A stretch of 64,000 nt of DNA from Thiopontia sp964551545. Lineage in GTDB: Bacteria; Pseudomonadota; Gammaproteobacteria; GCF-002020875. The stretch spans positions 9,531 to 73,530 of the forward strand of contig CAZKCT010000004.1 of NCBI GenBank assembly GCA_964551545.1, given 5' to 3'. This document shows, one piece after another, positions 10,101 through 18,063 of the stretch. The notes below the pieces were generated by a model that was not told the origin of the DNA, did not search any database, and saw only the letters and a list, made by a program, of their open reading frames with translations. Positions within the stretch are counted from its first letter, which is position 1. Each line of letters starts with the position of its first letter. A program made the translations under genes and the position numbers.

Positions 10101-11569
10101 AGTGTGCGAGCGGCGCCATTGGTGTGGAGAACCGCGACGGTAACGGTTTCATCTCTTTGAGGGAGGGCGCTGCCCTTTCCGCGTAGATGGATCTTGTCGA
10201 GATCAGGGTAGTAGCGTTCCAGCAGGTCGTGCTGTGCCTGCTGCTTTGGGTTGCTATGGCGAGGCAGTGGGTCAATGCCCAGTCGGAGTGTGCTGGCGGG
10301 GCGAGTGGTGGGTATTTGGAATACTGCCTGCAGGTCGCGATTGTGCACGGGCAGGCCACCACTGCCATAGAGGACGGAGTGGACGCGGCAGCTAGGCGAG
10401 GCCAGGGCGGTGACTTGCTGATAGAGCGGTGGCTCGTCATCGAAGAGCGGTTCGCTTTGATCCAGTACAGTGATCACATCCGCGCGCTGGATCAGCTTGC
10501 GCAGTGCGGGTGTGGGTGCTGGAGCAATTTGCTGGATACCGACAATGGCCAGCTCGGAACCACGTTTCTGTTTGAGTTGCTGAATCAGTTGCTGGCAGCG
10601 TTCAGTGATAGCACCTTGGGTCACCACCAGGTGCCGACTCTTGTACTCTCCTTGGTAGGAGAGCGGTCCATACTCTCGTCCAGTCAGCTCGCTAAATTGA
10701 GCAAAGGTCTGCTCCAGCAGTGGTGTAACCTGCTTGCCGAAAAATTGGGTGTGGGCAATTTCGCCCAATCCGAAGCTGTGTGCATCCTGATAAGCACCTT
10801 GCAGCGTGGGGTGGTCCAGGTTGTGCCAGCAGGGGATGCGGCGACGGCTCTCGCCAAACAGCATCTTCTGTGCTGAATCTTTCAGTGTGATGGTGTCACT
10901 GCAATTTCCCACCAGCTGCTGAATCAGTTGCGGAGAGGGAAGCTGCAATTTCTGCATGGAAAAGGCGGTCTCATCACCATCCATTGCCACGATCACAGGT
11001 ACTAGTGTCTGTTCTGCCACTGCATGCGCAATCAGGGTAAAGTCGATTGCCTGCTGTCCATTCTGTGCAAAGAGCACGCATGCACCACTATTGCGGAGTT
11101 GATGCAGAGGCTGGTGGCTGCCTCCATGGCTCTCCCCTTGTAGGGGCTGGGCACGGTTGATGGTGTGGATCACCAGTGGCAGGTGTTGCCCGACAGCTCG
11201 TCGCACCAGGTCTTGTGCGGCGGCTAAATCGCTGGACCAGAGGCTGCAGGAGCTCCTTTTTCCGGCTAGCACCAGACCCATCGCGCCAGATAGAGCTGCG
11301 CGTGGACTCTCGCTTTCGAGTTGTAGTAACGGTTGGCCAAATAGATTGAGCTGCTGACGTTGTTGCTCACCACGCAAGGCAATGGCACCCTGTTCTGGCG
11401 GGAAACTGTCACCGGTTGCGGAGGCCTCGGAGAGGATCGCTTCTACGGTAGCGATCGCAACAGTACCCTCCAGCAGGGTGGTGATCCCATGCTCATCACT
11501 CTGTGGAGTGCGCTGCAGTCCTAGCAGTTGGCGATAGAGGCGGCTGGCGATTTCAGTGAAGCTGGGCAT
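7106..11569 (-). CDS. giant PFOR/NifJ-like protein with degenerate thiamine site
   Basis: 1487 residues arranged like a single-chain pyruvate:ferredoxin oxidoreductase. A domain I-like part lies at about 40-240, a domain II part with YELTG-type sequence (FSELTGREYGPLSY) at about 290-410, a gamma-like part at about 480-650, 4Fe-4S motifs CSGCGDCWSYCP (about 753) and CKGCGICTTLC (about 881), and a C-terminal domain at about 1180-1290 in the place of the thiamine domain. There the canonical GDGxxxxIG and downstream Mg-ligand motif are replaced by IGNDTTLGASASGG and AEMDLGFAG, so thiamine binding looks lost. It ends in a Gln/Glu-rich coiled coil (about 1400-1470). It overlaps rnfB by 17 bases. 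It is likely an electron-transfer or scaffold partner of KOR rather than an active 2-oxoacid enzyme. Confidence 0.75.
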   Translation of the reverse strand: MPSFTEIASRLYRQLLGLQRTPQSDEHGITTLLEGTVAIATVEAILSEASATGDSFPPEQGAIALRGEQQRQQLNLFGQPLLQLESESPRAALSGAMGLVLAGKRSSCSLWSSDLAAAQDLVRRAVGQHLPLVIHTINRAQPLQGESHGGSHQPLHQLRNSGACVLFAQNGQQAIDFTLIAHAVAEQTLVPVIVAMDGDETAFSMQKLQLPSPQLIQQLVGNCSDTITLKDSAQKMLFGESRRRIPCWHNLDHPTLQGAYQDAHSFGLGEIAHTQFFGKQVTPLLEQTFAQFSELTGREYGPLSYQGEYKSRHLVVTQGAITERCQQLIQQLKQKRGSELAIVGIQQIAPAPTPALRKLIQRADVITVLDQSEPLFDDEPPLYQQVTALASPSCRVHSVLYGSGGLPVHNRDLQAVFQIPTTRPASTLRLGIDPLPRHSNPKQQAQHDLLERYYPDLDKIHLRGKGSALPQRDETVTVAVLHTNGAARTLSTQVAQQLYQTIEGELRSQQQNHWSTWGESQTDCFSYSTTPLTAPLDPEQSIDLALLTEHTPQQGIPALARMHSGTRLLVDPGTLAPEQYLAELPTKTVAQLHKLGITLYWIDYNTESLEDAAAATAQRIGNFFSLILTTPFIELRENRLVDNYHPNELKERFQSALEPLSPKPLPEQSIESATAPQTPMAVRHLTQGEAGNTQGYHSLSRFWDQNGVLYRDGMEAQQGVDPYLATGHIPPLSSTFNSHTSQATLLPELDPQSCSGCGDCWSYCPDSAIGATALTPTQLLEAGMRMGGADALRPHLSNLTKVLSTITESGDSNILIQEGWKILMEQAPLAADRRAAADAAIEQLGENLGTMPLVLTEKLFNTHERSKAQAGELLTLVINPDSCKGCGICTTLCQQEAERQKQATAALQPATTNTTLLETHYRNWRTWEQLPDTASSSLIELSDEGGIGAIQATLLSRYAGMAIAGGDRAEPGSGEKLVLRQLLGITEYRQQPLVHQQLQTLEGLYQRLMEGIREQLAVASHIDDLAALAEGLGELSNRNLTLTTLAEKTAEIEGEGVDAFLLKEWIELAEAIQQEQQLIASGDQSLGRARYSLAFASGTAAAWAGNFPLNPFQVPVTIGNAAEIGALASGLMEGQLEQATTTQRLIHQANSLLKGGPQAERKELDHLIWRDLSDDEQQQCPPLLLIGNDTTLGASASGGLTWLLNSELPIKVIVLAEMDLGFAGEEGLHGNSHRHSDARNELALSALAQRNAYVAQSSIADPGHLNHAMREALHYRGPALLRIHAPSPQRHGFDTHQTVHQARLAVESHAFPLFRYNPDQAGVFGTRITLEKAATETLSIAAWAHGESRFAGLFTPLHNHKGPTPLEQWIELDQRGKNNKTPTCNIDGTELAIDPSFARRLGQLLEQWQMLQELAGTVTPFTRQVQQAAEASVAASHQAELDALKQAHQQELQTLRDQLESEVTGRITDRLSALVDQYQDTDKESTH

Positions 11570-12416
11570 AACGTTTCTGACCCTCTGTCATGTTCCGGTT
11601 GTTTTCATTGAACTGCTCTCCATCGAGCCAGAGAATGGCTCCGGTGGGGCAGCGCCAGGTGGCTTTAGGATCAGCCTTGCTTCCGCTTTGATAGTTCAGC
11701 TCTGGAAGGTTGTTGACCATCTCGATCAGCCCTGTCGTGGCATCGGCAGCGCACTTGCCGCAGCCATCACAGGCGGAGCGGCAGAGCACGGTGATCGCCT
11801 CCCCCTCCAGTGGTGCATTGCACTGCACAAAGAGATGCTCATCCATCGAGTGAATCTGGAATAGGTCCTTGGGGCAGGCCACAACACAATCTTCACAGGC
11901 GGTGCACTTTTCGGTGTCCACGACGGGCAGGCCATTCGTGTTCATGTGGATGGCGTCAAAGGTACAGGCGATCTCGCAGTCGGCCAATCCGAGGCAACCC
12001 CAAGAGCAGCCTTTTCCTCCGCCCGATACCGTTGCCGCAGCGCGACAGCTCTCAAAGCCTTGGTATTCTGCAATCTGCCACGCCTCAGCCTTTCCGCCTG
12101 CGCAGTGGAGACGGGCTACTCGCTTGACCTGTTCGCCGGCATCAACACCCAAGAGATCAGCAATCTCCTCGATCTCCTCCTTGGGGGCAACGGTGCATTT
12201 GCTTGGCTCGATATTGCCAGCGATCAGCTCCTCGGCAAAGGCGCGGCATCCCGGCTCTCCACAAGCGCCGCAGTTGGTGCCGGGAAGCATTCCCTCGGTC
12301 TGGTCAATGCGCGGGTCTTCCTCCACCTTGAGCAGGCGATAGGCCACGGCCAACACAACCCCAAAGAAGAGGCCAATGCCGGTCATGATGGCAGGGGAGG
12401 CGAGTGCGCTATTCAT
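11553..12416 (-). CDS. rnfB: RnfB-like multi-cluster ferredoxin subunit
   Basis: 287 residues, longer than the roughly 190 of the E. coli type. An N-terminal membrane helix (about 8-28) is followed by the RnfB cluster motif NCGACGEPGC with a distal Cys, then further cysteine groups including CSWGC, CTACEDCVVACP and CDGCGKC. RnfB is the subunit that takes electrons from or gives electrons to ferredoxin. It lies between the 840-residue protein (15 bases away) and the PFOR-like gene (17-base overlap), so it is translated with the KOR genes. The long multi-Cys form suggests several 4Fe-4S clusters in a chain. Confidence 0.9.
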   Translation of the reverse strand: MNSALASPAIMTGIGLFFGVVLAVAYRLLKVEEDPRIDQTEGMLPGTNCGACGEPGCRAFAEELIAGNIEPSKCTVAPKEEIEEIADLLGVDAGEQVKRVARLHCAGGKAEAWQIAEYQGFESCRAAATVSGGGKGCSWGCLGLADCEIACTFDAIHMNTNGLPVVDTEKCTACEDCVVACPKDLFQIHSMDEHLFVQCNAPLEGEAITVLCRSACDGCGKCAADATTGLIEMVNNLPELNYQSGSKADPKATWRCPTGAILWLDGEQFNENNRNMTEGQKRYAQLH

Positions 12417-12431
12417 CGCAGCAGGGAGTCT

Positions 12432-14954
12432 CTACTGGTTGAATGGTGCGGCACGCTCAATCAGCTCATCCAGATCCGCTTCATCCTTGTTGAGCGGCAT
12501 ACCCGGATGGATGCAGCGTGAAGGACAGATCTCTGCCGCCTCGACCATCTGTGCATAGGTGCCGAGGTTAGGATCAGTGATGTAGGCCTGCTTATCTTCG
12601 TTGTAGACGAATAGCTGTGGGTTGATCGCCAGACAGTCGTTGCAGGTGGTGCAGAGCATAGAGTCGACCCATGGATCTTCACTAATCTCGATCACCGCCT
12701 CTGCTGCATCCTCCTCCTCTGTGGGTGCATTCGGCTCGGAGTCCACTTCACTGGACTCTTCCTGGTTCTCCTTAGTGACCGGAGCTGATGAGCTGGCAGG
12801 TGTCGCTGTGGAACTGAAACCTTGTGAGAGATCCATCTCCATCAACACTTGAGCCAGCTTGCCCATCACTTCCGTGGTGGCATTGCCTTGTAGTTCGGTG
12901 AGCTCTGCCTCATGGGCTGCATTGAGTTCGCTGATTTGGCTGTTGAGTTTGGCCTCTGCCAATAGGTTGGCTTCATTGAGGGACTGTTCAACGTGCGGGT
13001 TACGTACGCCAGAGAGCTCTTGCAGGGTATGCCAGTAGTTGAGGCGATCCTTGCAGGCGAGGATCAACTCACGGGAGACGACGACCTTGTGCAGCTCATT
13101 TTCCTCATTGATTGTCCAGACGAAGGGGATCAGTGAGAAGGTCTCCTCATCGCTCTGTCCAAGATAATCGGCAATGGGGATCAGACTGTTGGAGTCAAAG
13201 CCAGCAGGAATCTGACGGAAATGATTACGCAGTTGTGGAATCAGAAGCGCATAGTCAGCAAAGGTGAAGGCCAGCTCGGTATGCACCATCTCGCCGCTAT
13301 CGTCACGGTAGCTGAAGGGGTGAATGGCCCAATCCTTTTCCGCTTGTGGATTGACACTGAAGTTCATACGCTCGGCAAAGGTATCCCCATGCTTCGGGTT
13401 GATGCGGAAGAAGGGGTGAACGCGCCCCTCCAGCGCTGCACCGGAGACCATCCAGGGGTCCATCAGGAATTGCTTGCGGGTCTTGGTGACCGATTCCCCT
13501 ACCAGGTGAGGATCAGCCTCTTGCAGAATGACCTCATCCTGCATGCCGGTATTGATGAGGTGAACACTGGTACGGGGGATCTCAGTGGCCTCCAGGAAGC
13601 CCTGCATCAGGTGCTGGTAGCGTGCCGCAGAGGTCTGGCTAACGTAGCACTGACGATGCGCAGTGGCGAGGTAACCTAGCTCCAGACGGAAATCCTGGAA
13701 TGGGTGCTCGTCACTGGCGGCGGGGTTGCCATGCCCCTTAATTCGTGTGAGTACCTGCACAGGGCGACCAGAGTTGAGCAGTCTGGAGAAGGCGCTCATC
13801 CCATTGTCGGCAAGGCGCAGTGAAGACTCCAGCGCAATGGTGGCCGGGATCAGTAGCAGCTCCTCTTCGGAGAAGGCCTCCCAGCCAAAATTGTCGAACC
13901 AGGGATCGTGGACTACTGAGTCATACTGGTTGTCGATCTCCAGTCGAGCGATACGACAGGCCGAGAAGAGCGTTGCCAGTTGGCCGGCCTGTTCATCAAA
14001 CAGGATGGCAGCTCGGCTGCAGGGGTCTTCATCCGAAATGGTTTCGAAGTGTTCCGGACTACGGGTCCAAGAGCCACTAAAATCTCCACTGTGGACGAAC
14101 CGGACCTGAATAGAGGGCTGTTCAAATTGGTGAATGACTGCTGTGGCCTGCTCAATCCGATTGAGTCGATCCTCTGACATTGGTACGGTTGCGGACTGTT
14201 TCGGTAGCAAGTCGGTGAGTCGGTCGGTATTGAAATGGGCGGCTTCGTTACCCATGCTGCGACTGACCGCTGTGGCATCGATCTCTCCTCGTTTGTGTCG
14301 TTCCACATCAAGCAGCTGGTCGAGTTGGCGTTGTAGGCCTTTTACCTCATCTTCAAAGGCATCCCAGCGGGCATGGAAGCGGCCATGCACCAGATGGATC
14401 ATCAGATGAATGGTGGTGTAGCGGTCATAGGGGAGCAGTTCATCTTTGGGGTGAACGCCCTCTATCAGCTGGTCAAGGTCGGCCTGCAGGTTGGCACTGT
14501 TCTCTTCCGATAGGGTGAGATGCTCCAGCAGCGCACGGTTAGACTTTTCGACAATTGGGCGCAGTAATTGTGGCCCCTCTAACGCTTCGATCTCCTTGCG
14601 AATGGCATATTCCAGCCAATCCAGGTTGTCTTTGAGAATACGTGCGCTGTTCTCGCCCGGGGCAAAGCTCTCGATATGCTCCTTGAGGAAGCTGGCAAGT
14701 GGCTCTGCATGGCGATCCTTGTACTGGGAGTGACGAGAGAAGAGGATCAGCGGATAGTCATAGCGGATCTTGGAGGCGTCACGAAACGGACTCAACAGTG
14801 CAGGCAGGTGCTCGCTGTTGATGGAGAGTGTCTCCCGCTCCACACTGGGATCTCCCAAATGGAAGTGGTGCAGGGTTCGCAAGATTGCCGCTTCAGCTTC
14901 ACGATCCGGCTGTGTGGAGGCATGCAGGGTTGGTAGAGGAGGTGCGCTACTCAT
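12432..14954 (-). CDS. 840-residue KOR-associated protein with degenerate TPP-like domain and C-terminal ferredoxin
   Basis: The first ~330 residues match nothing I recognise. From about 360 to 690 it resembles the C-terminal part of the neighbouring 1487-residue protein: a segment ending LLNSGRPVQVL aligns with LLNSELPIKVI, then CYVSQTSAARYQHL with AYVAQSSIADPGHL, HPFFRINP with FPLFRYNP, and WHTLQELSG with WQMLQELAG, followed by a coiled coil in both. No thiamine-binding residues are kept. After an acidic linker (about 710-755) comes a ferredoxin domain with CTTCNDC (about 766) and a CPSRC group (about 808). Translated with korB (15 bases away). The function is unknown; a docking or electron-transfer subunit is the simplest guess. 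Confidence 0.7.
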   Translation of the reverse strand: MSSAPPLPTLHASTQPDREAEAAILRTLHHFHLGDPSVERETLSINSEHLPALLSPFRDASKIRYDYPLILFSRHSQYKDRHAEPLASFLKEHIESFAPGENSARILKDNLDWLEYAIRKEIEALEGPQLLRPIVEKSNRALLEHLTLSEENSANLQADLDQLIEGVHPKDELLPYDRYTTIHLMIHLVHGRFHARWDAFEDEVKGLQRQLDQLLDVERHKRGEIDATAVSRSMGNEAAHFNTDRLTDLLPKQSATVPMSEDRLNRIEQATAVIHQFEQPSIQVRFVHSGDFSGSWTRSPEHFETISDEDPCSRAAILFDEQAGQLATLFSACRIARLEIDNQYDSVVHDPWFDNFGWEAFSEEELLLIPATIALESSLRLADNGMSAFSRLLNSGRPVQVLTRIKGHGNPAASDEHPFQDFRLELGYLATAHRQCYVSQTSAARYQHLMQGFLEATEIPRTSVHLINTGMQDEVILQEADPHLVGESVTKTRKQFLMDPWMVSGAALEGRVHPFFRINPKHGDTFAERMNFSVNPQAEKDWAIHPFSYRDDSGEMVHTELAFTFADYALLIPQLRNHFRQIPAGFDSNSLIPIADYLGQSDEETFSLIPFVWTINEENELHKVVVSRELILACKDRLNYWHTLQELSGVRNPHVEQSLNEANLLAEAKLNSQISELNAAHEAELTELQGNATTEVMGKLAQVLMEMDLSQGFSSTATPASSSAPVTKENQEESSEVDSEPNAPTEEEDAAEAVIEISEDPWVDSMLCTTCNDCLAINPQLFVYNEDKQAYITDPNLGTYAQMVEAAEICPSRCIHPGMPLNKDEADLDELIERAAPFNQ

Positions 14955-14969
14955 CGTTGGTTCAACCCG

Positions 14970-15932
14970 TTAAATGGCAAAGGTGTCCAGCGCCTTGTTG
15001 GTCGCTGCAATTTTCTGCTCGTCGGTGGCGTCATGGCCGACACTGGAGAGCTCGTCATAGCAGGGACGAGACGCATCCTGGTAGAGCAGGCCGACGGGGA
15101 TGATTCCCTTGTCGGTCTCGTCACGGGCAATCGCCATCGCTTCATTGAAGTCAGAGGGGTCGTGCTCGCGGGTTTCCGGGAAGAGGCGGTCGATGCCGGG
15201 AGCGACCGGAATACCATTTTCATGTTGTAACAGTAGTAGACGGGAGCTGTCTTCCTGCAGCTCCTTGGTGATGCTGTCACTGAAGACCGGGCAACGCTGG
15301 ATGACGCGGACAAAGCTACTCCCTTTGTGGGCGTGTGCAGCCTTGATTGTCTCGTAGAGCAGGGGTGGATTCCAGTCAACTACCTGGGCCACAAAGGAGG
15401 CGTTGGTGATCGCCATGGTGACCGTGTTGGGGTTCATCATATCAATCGATGCCCCCTCTGGATGGGTGTTGGTGGGGAACTCCAGTGGTGTGGTTGGAGA
15501 GGTCTGCTTCTTGGTCAGTCCGTAGATCTGATTATCGAAGACCAATACGGTCATATCCATGTTGTAGCGAACCGCATGGATCCAGTGACCGGCACCGATG
15601 GAGTAGCAGTCACCATCACCGGTAGCGACCCAGACATCCAGATCGGGGCGGCGGGATTTTACACCGCAGGCGAGTGGCAGCGCGCGACCATGGATGCCAT
15701 GCAGGCCGTAGGTGGCCATATAGTGGGGCATACGGCTGGAGCAGCCGATGCCGGAGACAAAGACACTCTTTTCGGGAGGGAGCTGTGCATCACGCAATAC
15801 GCGGTGGGCGGTTGCCAGGACGGCGTGGTCACCACAACCGTCACACCAGCGCGCCACGTTACCCTCGTAGTCATCGATGGTGAAGTAGCGCTCCTGAATG
15901 TCGAGAGACCAATCTGCCTTAATTCCAAACAT
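14970..15932 (-). CDS. korB: 2-oxoglutarate:ferredoxin oxidoreductase, beta subunit
   Basis: 320 residues. It has the N-terminal CDGCGDH cluster/TPP-side motif, the thiamine pyrophosphate motif GDGDCYSIG and the Mg-ligand segment DNQIYGLTKKQTSPT, all in their usual order. With KorA it catalyses reductive carboxylation of succinyl-CoA to 2-oxoglutarate (or the reverse) with low-potential ferredoxin. It lies 3 bases from korA. The intact thiamine motif contrasts with the two degenerate proteins downstream. Confidence 0.95.
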   Translation of the reverse strand: MFGIKADWSLDIQERYFTIDDYEGNVARWCDGCGDHAVLATAHRVLRDAQLPPEKSVFVSGIGCSSRMPHYMATYGLHGIHGRALPLACGVKSRRPDLDVWVATGDGDCYSIGAGHWIHAVRYNMDMTVLVFDNQIYGLTKKQTSPTTPLEFPTNTHPEGASIDMMNPNTVTMAITNASFVAQVVDWNPPLLYETIKAAHAHKGSSFVRVIQRCPVFSDSITKELQEDSSRLLLLQHENGIPVAPGIDRLFPETREHDPSDFNEAMAIARDETDKGIIPVGLLYQDASRPCYDELSSVGHDATDEQKIAATNKALDTFAI

Positions 15933-15935
15933 AAC

Positions 15936-17810
15936 TTATTCTCCTGTCTCGCTGTCGGTCAGTTGATCCAGGCGCTCTTGCAGCGCCCCCTCAATCAGGT
16001 CCGGTTGTAGCGGGTGACCATAGACTACAGACCAGCAATCGACATCGACCAGGGTCTGTACACGCAGTACGGTAGCGAGCTGGCCGTAGCGACGGTTCTC
16101 ATCGGTGACCATCGGTGCGTTGGGATCATCGCTATAGTTGACCTCCACCGTAATCACCTTGTTGAAGCGGGAGAAGATCTCCTTCAATCCCGGTTCTAGA
16201 GGAGAGAGGAAGCGTAGATGGATGGTAGAGACCTTGTTGCCTTTCTCACGCAGGTTATCGACCGCTTCGGTGATCGCGCCCCAAGTAGAACCCCAGCCGA
16301 TGACTAGCATATCACCAGACTCATCCCCATGAATCTTGGGTGGGGTGAGGGTGCTCTGCAGTGTGCCCAGCTTTCGGCTGCGCATGGTGTGGCTATACTG
16401 GTTTTCAGCGGACTCATAAGAGACCTTGCTGTGTTTGGTATGAGAGAGACCAGTCATGATGTACTCACCCTTCGGCATACCCGGAATCGGACGCTGTGAG
16501 AGGCCGGTGTTCTCGTCCCACTCAAAGGGGGCTACATTGGTATCCCATTCTGACTGATCCAGTGGCGGTGCCATCATCTCGCGGGTGACATCAGGGCGTG
16601 CCCACGGCTGTACGCCGGTTGCCAGATTGGCATCGGTCAATACAATGACTGGGCCACGGAAGGTTTCGGCCAGTTTACGTGCAGTGACCACCATGCTGAA
16701 ACACTCGGCAATGGTGGCAGCTGCCATGATGATTTTTGGAGCATCGCCCGGCATACCGTACAGAGAGGAGAGCAGATCCGCCTGCTCAATCTTAGTAGGC
16801 AGACCGGTAGAGGGGCCGCCACGCTGTACGTCGACAATCACCAGTGGGATCTCGGCCATCACTGCCAGCGCGATATTCTCGGTCTTCAGCGCCATGCCAG
16901 GACCAGAGGTGATGGTGCAGGCGGTCTTGCCCGCGTACGAGGCACCAATCGCAAAGGAGATTGCGGCAATCTCATCTTCCGCTTGATGAATGAAACCACC
17001 GGCTTCAGGATAGATTTCTGCCAGATAGTGGGTGGCAGAGGTGGCCGGGGTGATCGGATACATCGAGACCAGCTCCATGCCCGAGGCGAGGACACCGAGT
17101 CCGACCGCCTGGTTTCCGTTGGTGACCACCATCTTCTGTTGTCCCATCTCTTCTGCAGGGGGGATGTCAAAGAAGTATTCGGGAAGCTGTTCTCCGGCAA
17201 AGGCGTAACCAGCATCAAATAGATTTTGGTTGCTGGTGATGATCGCCTCCTTCTTGCCGGCAAAGGTGAGGGCGATCTCATTGCGACCCAACTCTTTGTC
17301 TCGGTTGTAGATGCGGCAGAGCATCCCGAGTACGAACATGTTTTTGCCCTTGCGGGGATCTTTCACCACCTTCAGGCAGGCCTCATGAATCGGCAATTCG
17401 TGAACGACCAGGCCGTGGTCACGGAACTCCTTCACAGCTTTGGCGTACATTTGTTGGATTTCTTCGGAGGCATCCGTGGCCCAGCGGTTATCCAGCAATA
17501 CTACAGAGCCCTTCTTGTAGGCGCCGTTGGCGATGCGAGAGTAGAGTACCTGCTCGTTAAAGGCGACGACGAGATCGCCCTCATTGCCGACATTGGTGAT
17601 GTATTTGGAGCCGAGACGAATACGGATGCCGCTGGCACCAGACGGGGTGCGAGCGGGCGGCTGAATCTCGGCCGGAATAATCTCTACCGTCCAGACGCCG
17701 TTATTCATCTTGGAGCTGATATTTCCGAAAGTCTGGCCGCACTTCTGTGCGCCTTCGCCGGAGTCGCTAACGATCTCGACGATGTGTTCCTGAATGGTTG
17801 TTGGACTCAA
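15936..17810 (-). CDS. korA: 2-oxoglutarate:ferredoxin oxidoreductase, fused gamma-alpha subunit
   Basis: 624 residues. The first ~200 form a gamma domain (GEGAQKCGQTFGN, then GSGI-like RIRLGSKYITN), and the rest is the alpha chain with the MYPITPATSATHYLAE motif, HQAEDEIAAI, and the RGGPSTGLPTK loop typical of KorA. This is the standard gamma-alpha fusion. The frame is open to 17888, but the conserved sequence begins LSPTTIQEHIVEIVSDSGE; a TTG at 17810 with GAGGGA six bases upstream is the best start. First gene of the korA-korB-(840)-rnfB-(1487) operon. Confidence 0.93.
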   Translation of the reverse strand: MSPTTIQEHIVEIVSDSGEGAQKCGQTFGNISSKMNNGVWTVEIIPAEIQPPARTPSGASGIRIRLGSKYITNVGNEGDLVVAFNEQVLYSRIANGAYKKGSVVLLDNRWATDASEEIQQMYAKAVKEFRDHGLVVHELPIHEACLKVVKDPRKGKNMFVLGMLCRIYNRDKELGRNEIALTFAGKKEAIITSNQNLFDAGYAFAGEQLPEYFFDIPPAEEMGQQKMVVTNGNQAVGLGVLASGMELVSMYPITPATSATHYLAEIYPEAGGFIHQAEDEIAAISFAIGASYAGKTACTITSGPGMALKTENIALAVMAEIPLVIVDVQRGGPSTGLPTKIEQADLLSSLYGMPGDAPKIIMAAATIAECFSMVVTARKLAETFRGPVIVLTDANLATGVQPWARPDVTREMMAPPLDQSEWDTNVAPFEWDENTGLSQRPIPGMPKGEYIMTGLSHTKHSKVSYESAENQYSHTMRSRKLGTLQSTLTPPKIHGDESGDMLVIGWGSTWGAITEAVDNLREKGNKVSTIHLRFLSPLEPGLKEIFSRFNKVITVEVNYSDDPNAPMVTDENRRYGQLATVLRVQTLVDVDCWSVVYGHPLQPDLIEGALQERLDQLTDSETGE

Positions 17811-18063
17811 AACAGTTCCCTCGTAGAACAAAAATTCCTTGTGTAGCCTGAGGTTCAGGCGGGTAATGACAGCCCTTAATAATCGCACTATTTGTGCGTA
17901 GAAATCAAGTTTTAGGGGATTTTGTGCTCTTCAGATGCCTGCAAAATGCCCGAAGTTTTGCTGTTTTTTGTGGAGTTTATTGAAATTTATCAAAACATTG
18001 AAAAAATCAATGGCGTCGATTGTGTTGTTCTAATAGGGGAGATTTGTAGAGCCCCCTTAAATA

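Noticed and set aside
7106..11569. Active pyruvate:ferredoxin oxidoreductase (nifJ)
   Set aside because: The overall architecture fits, but the thiamine and Mg-ligand motifs are not recognisable, so I do not call it a working PFOR.
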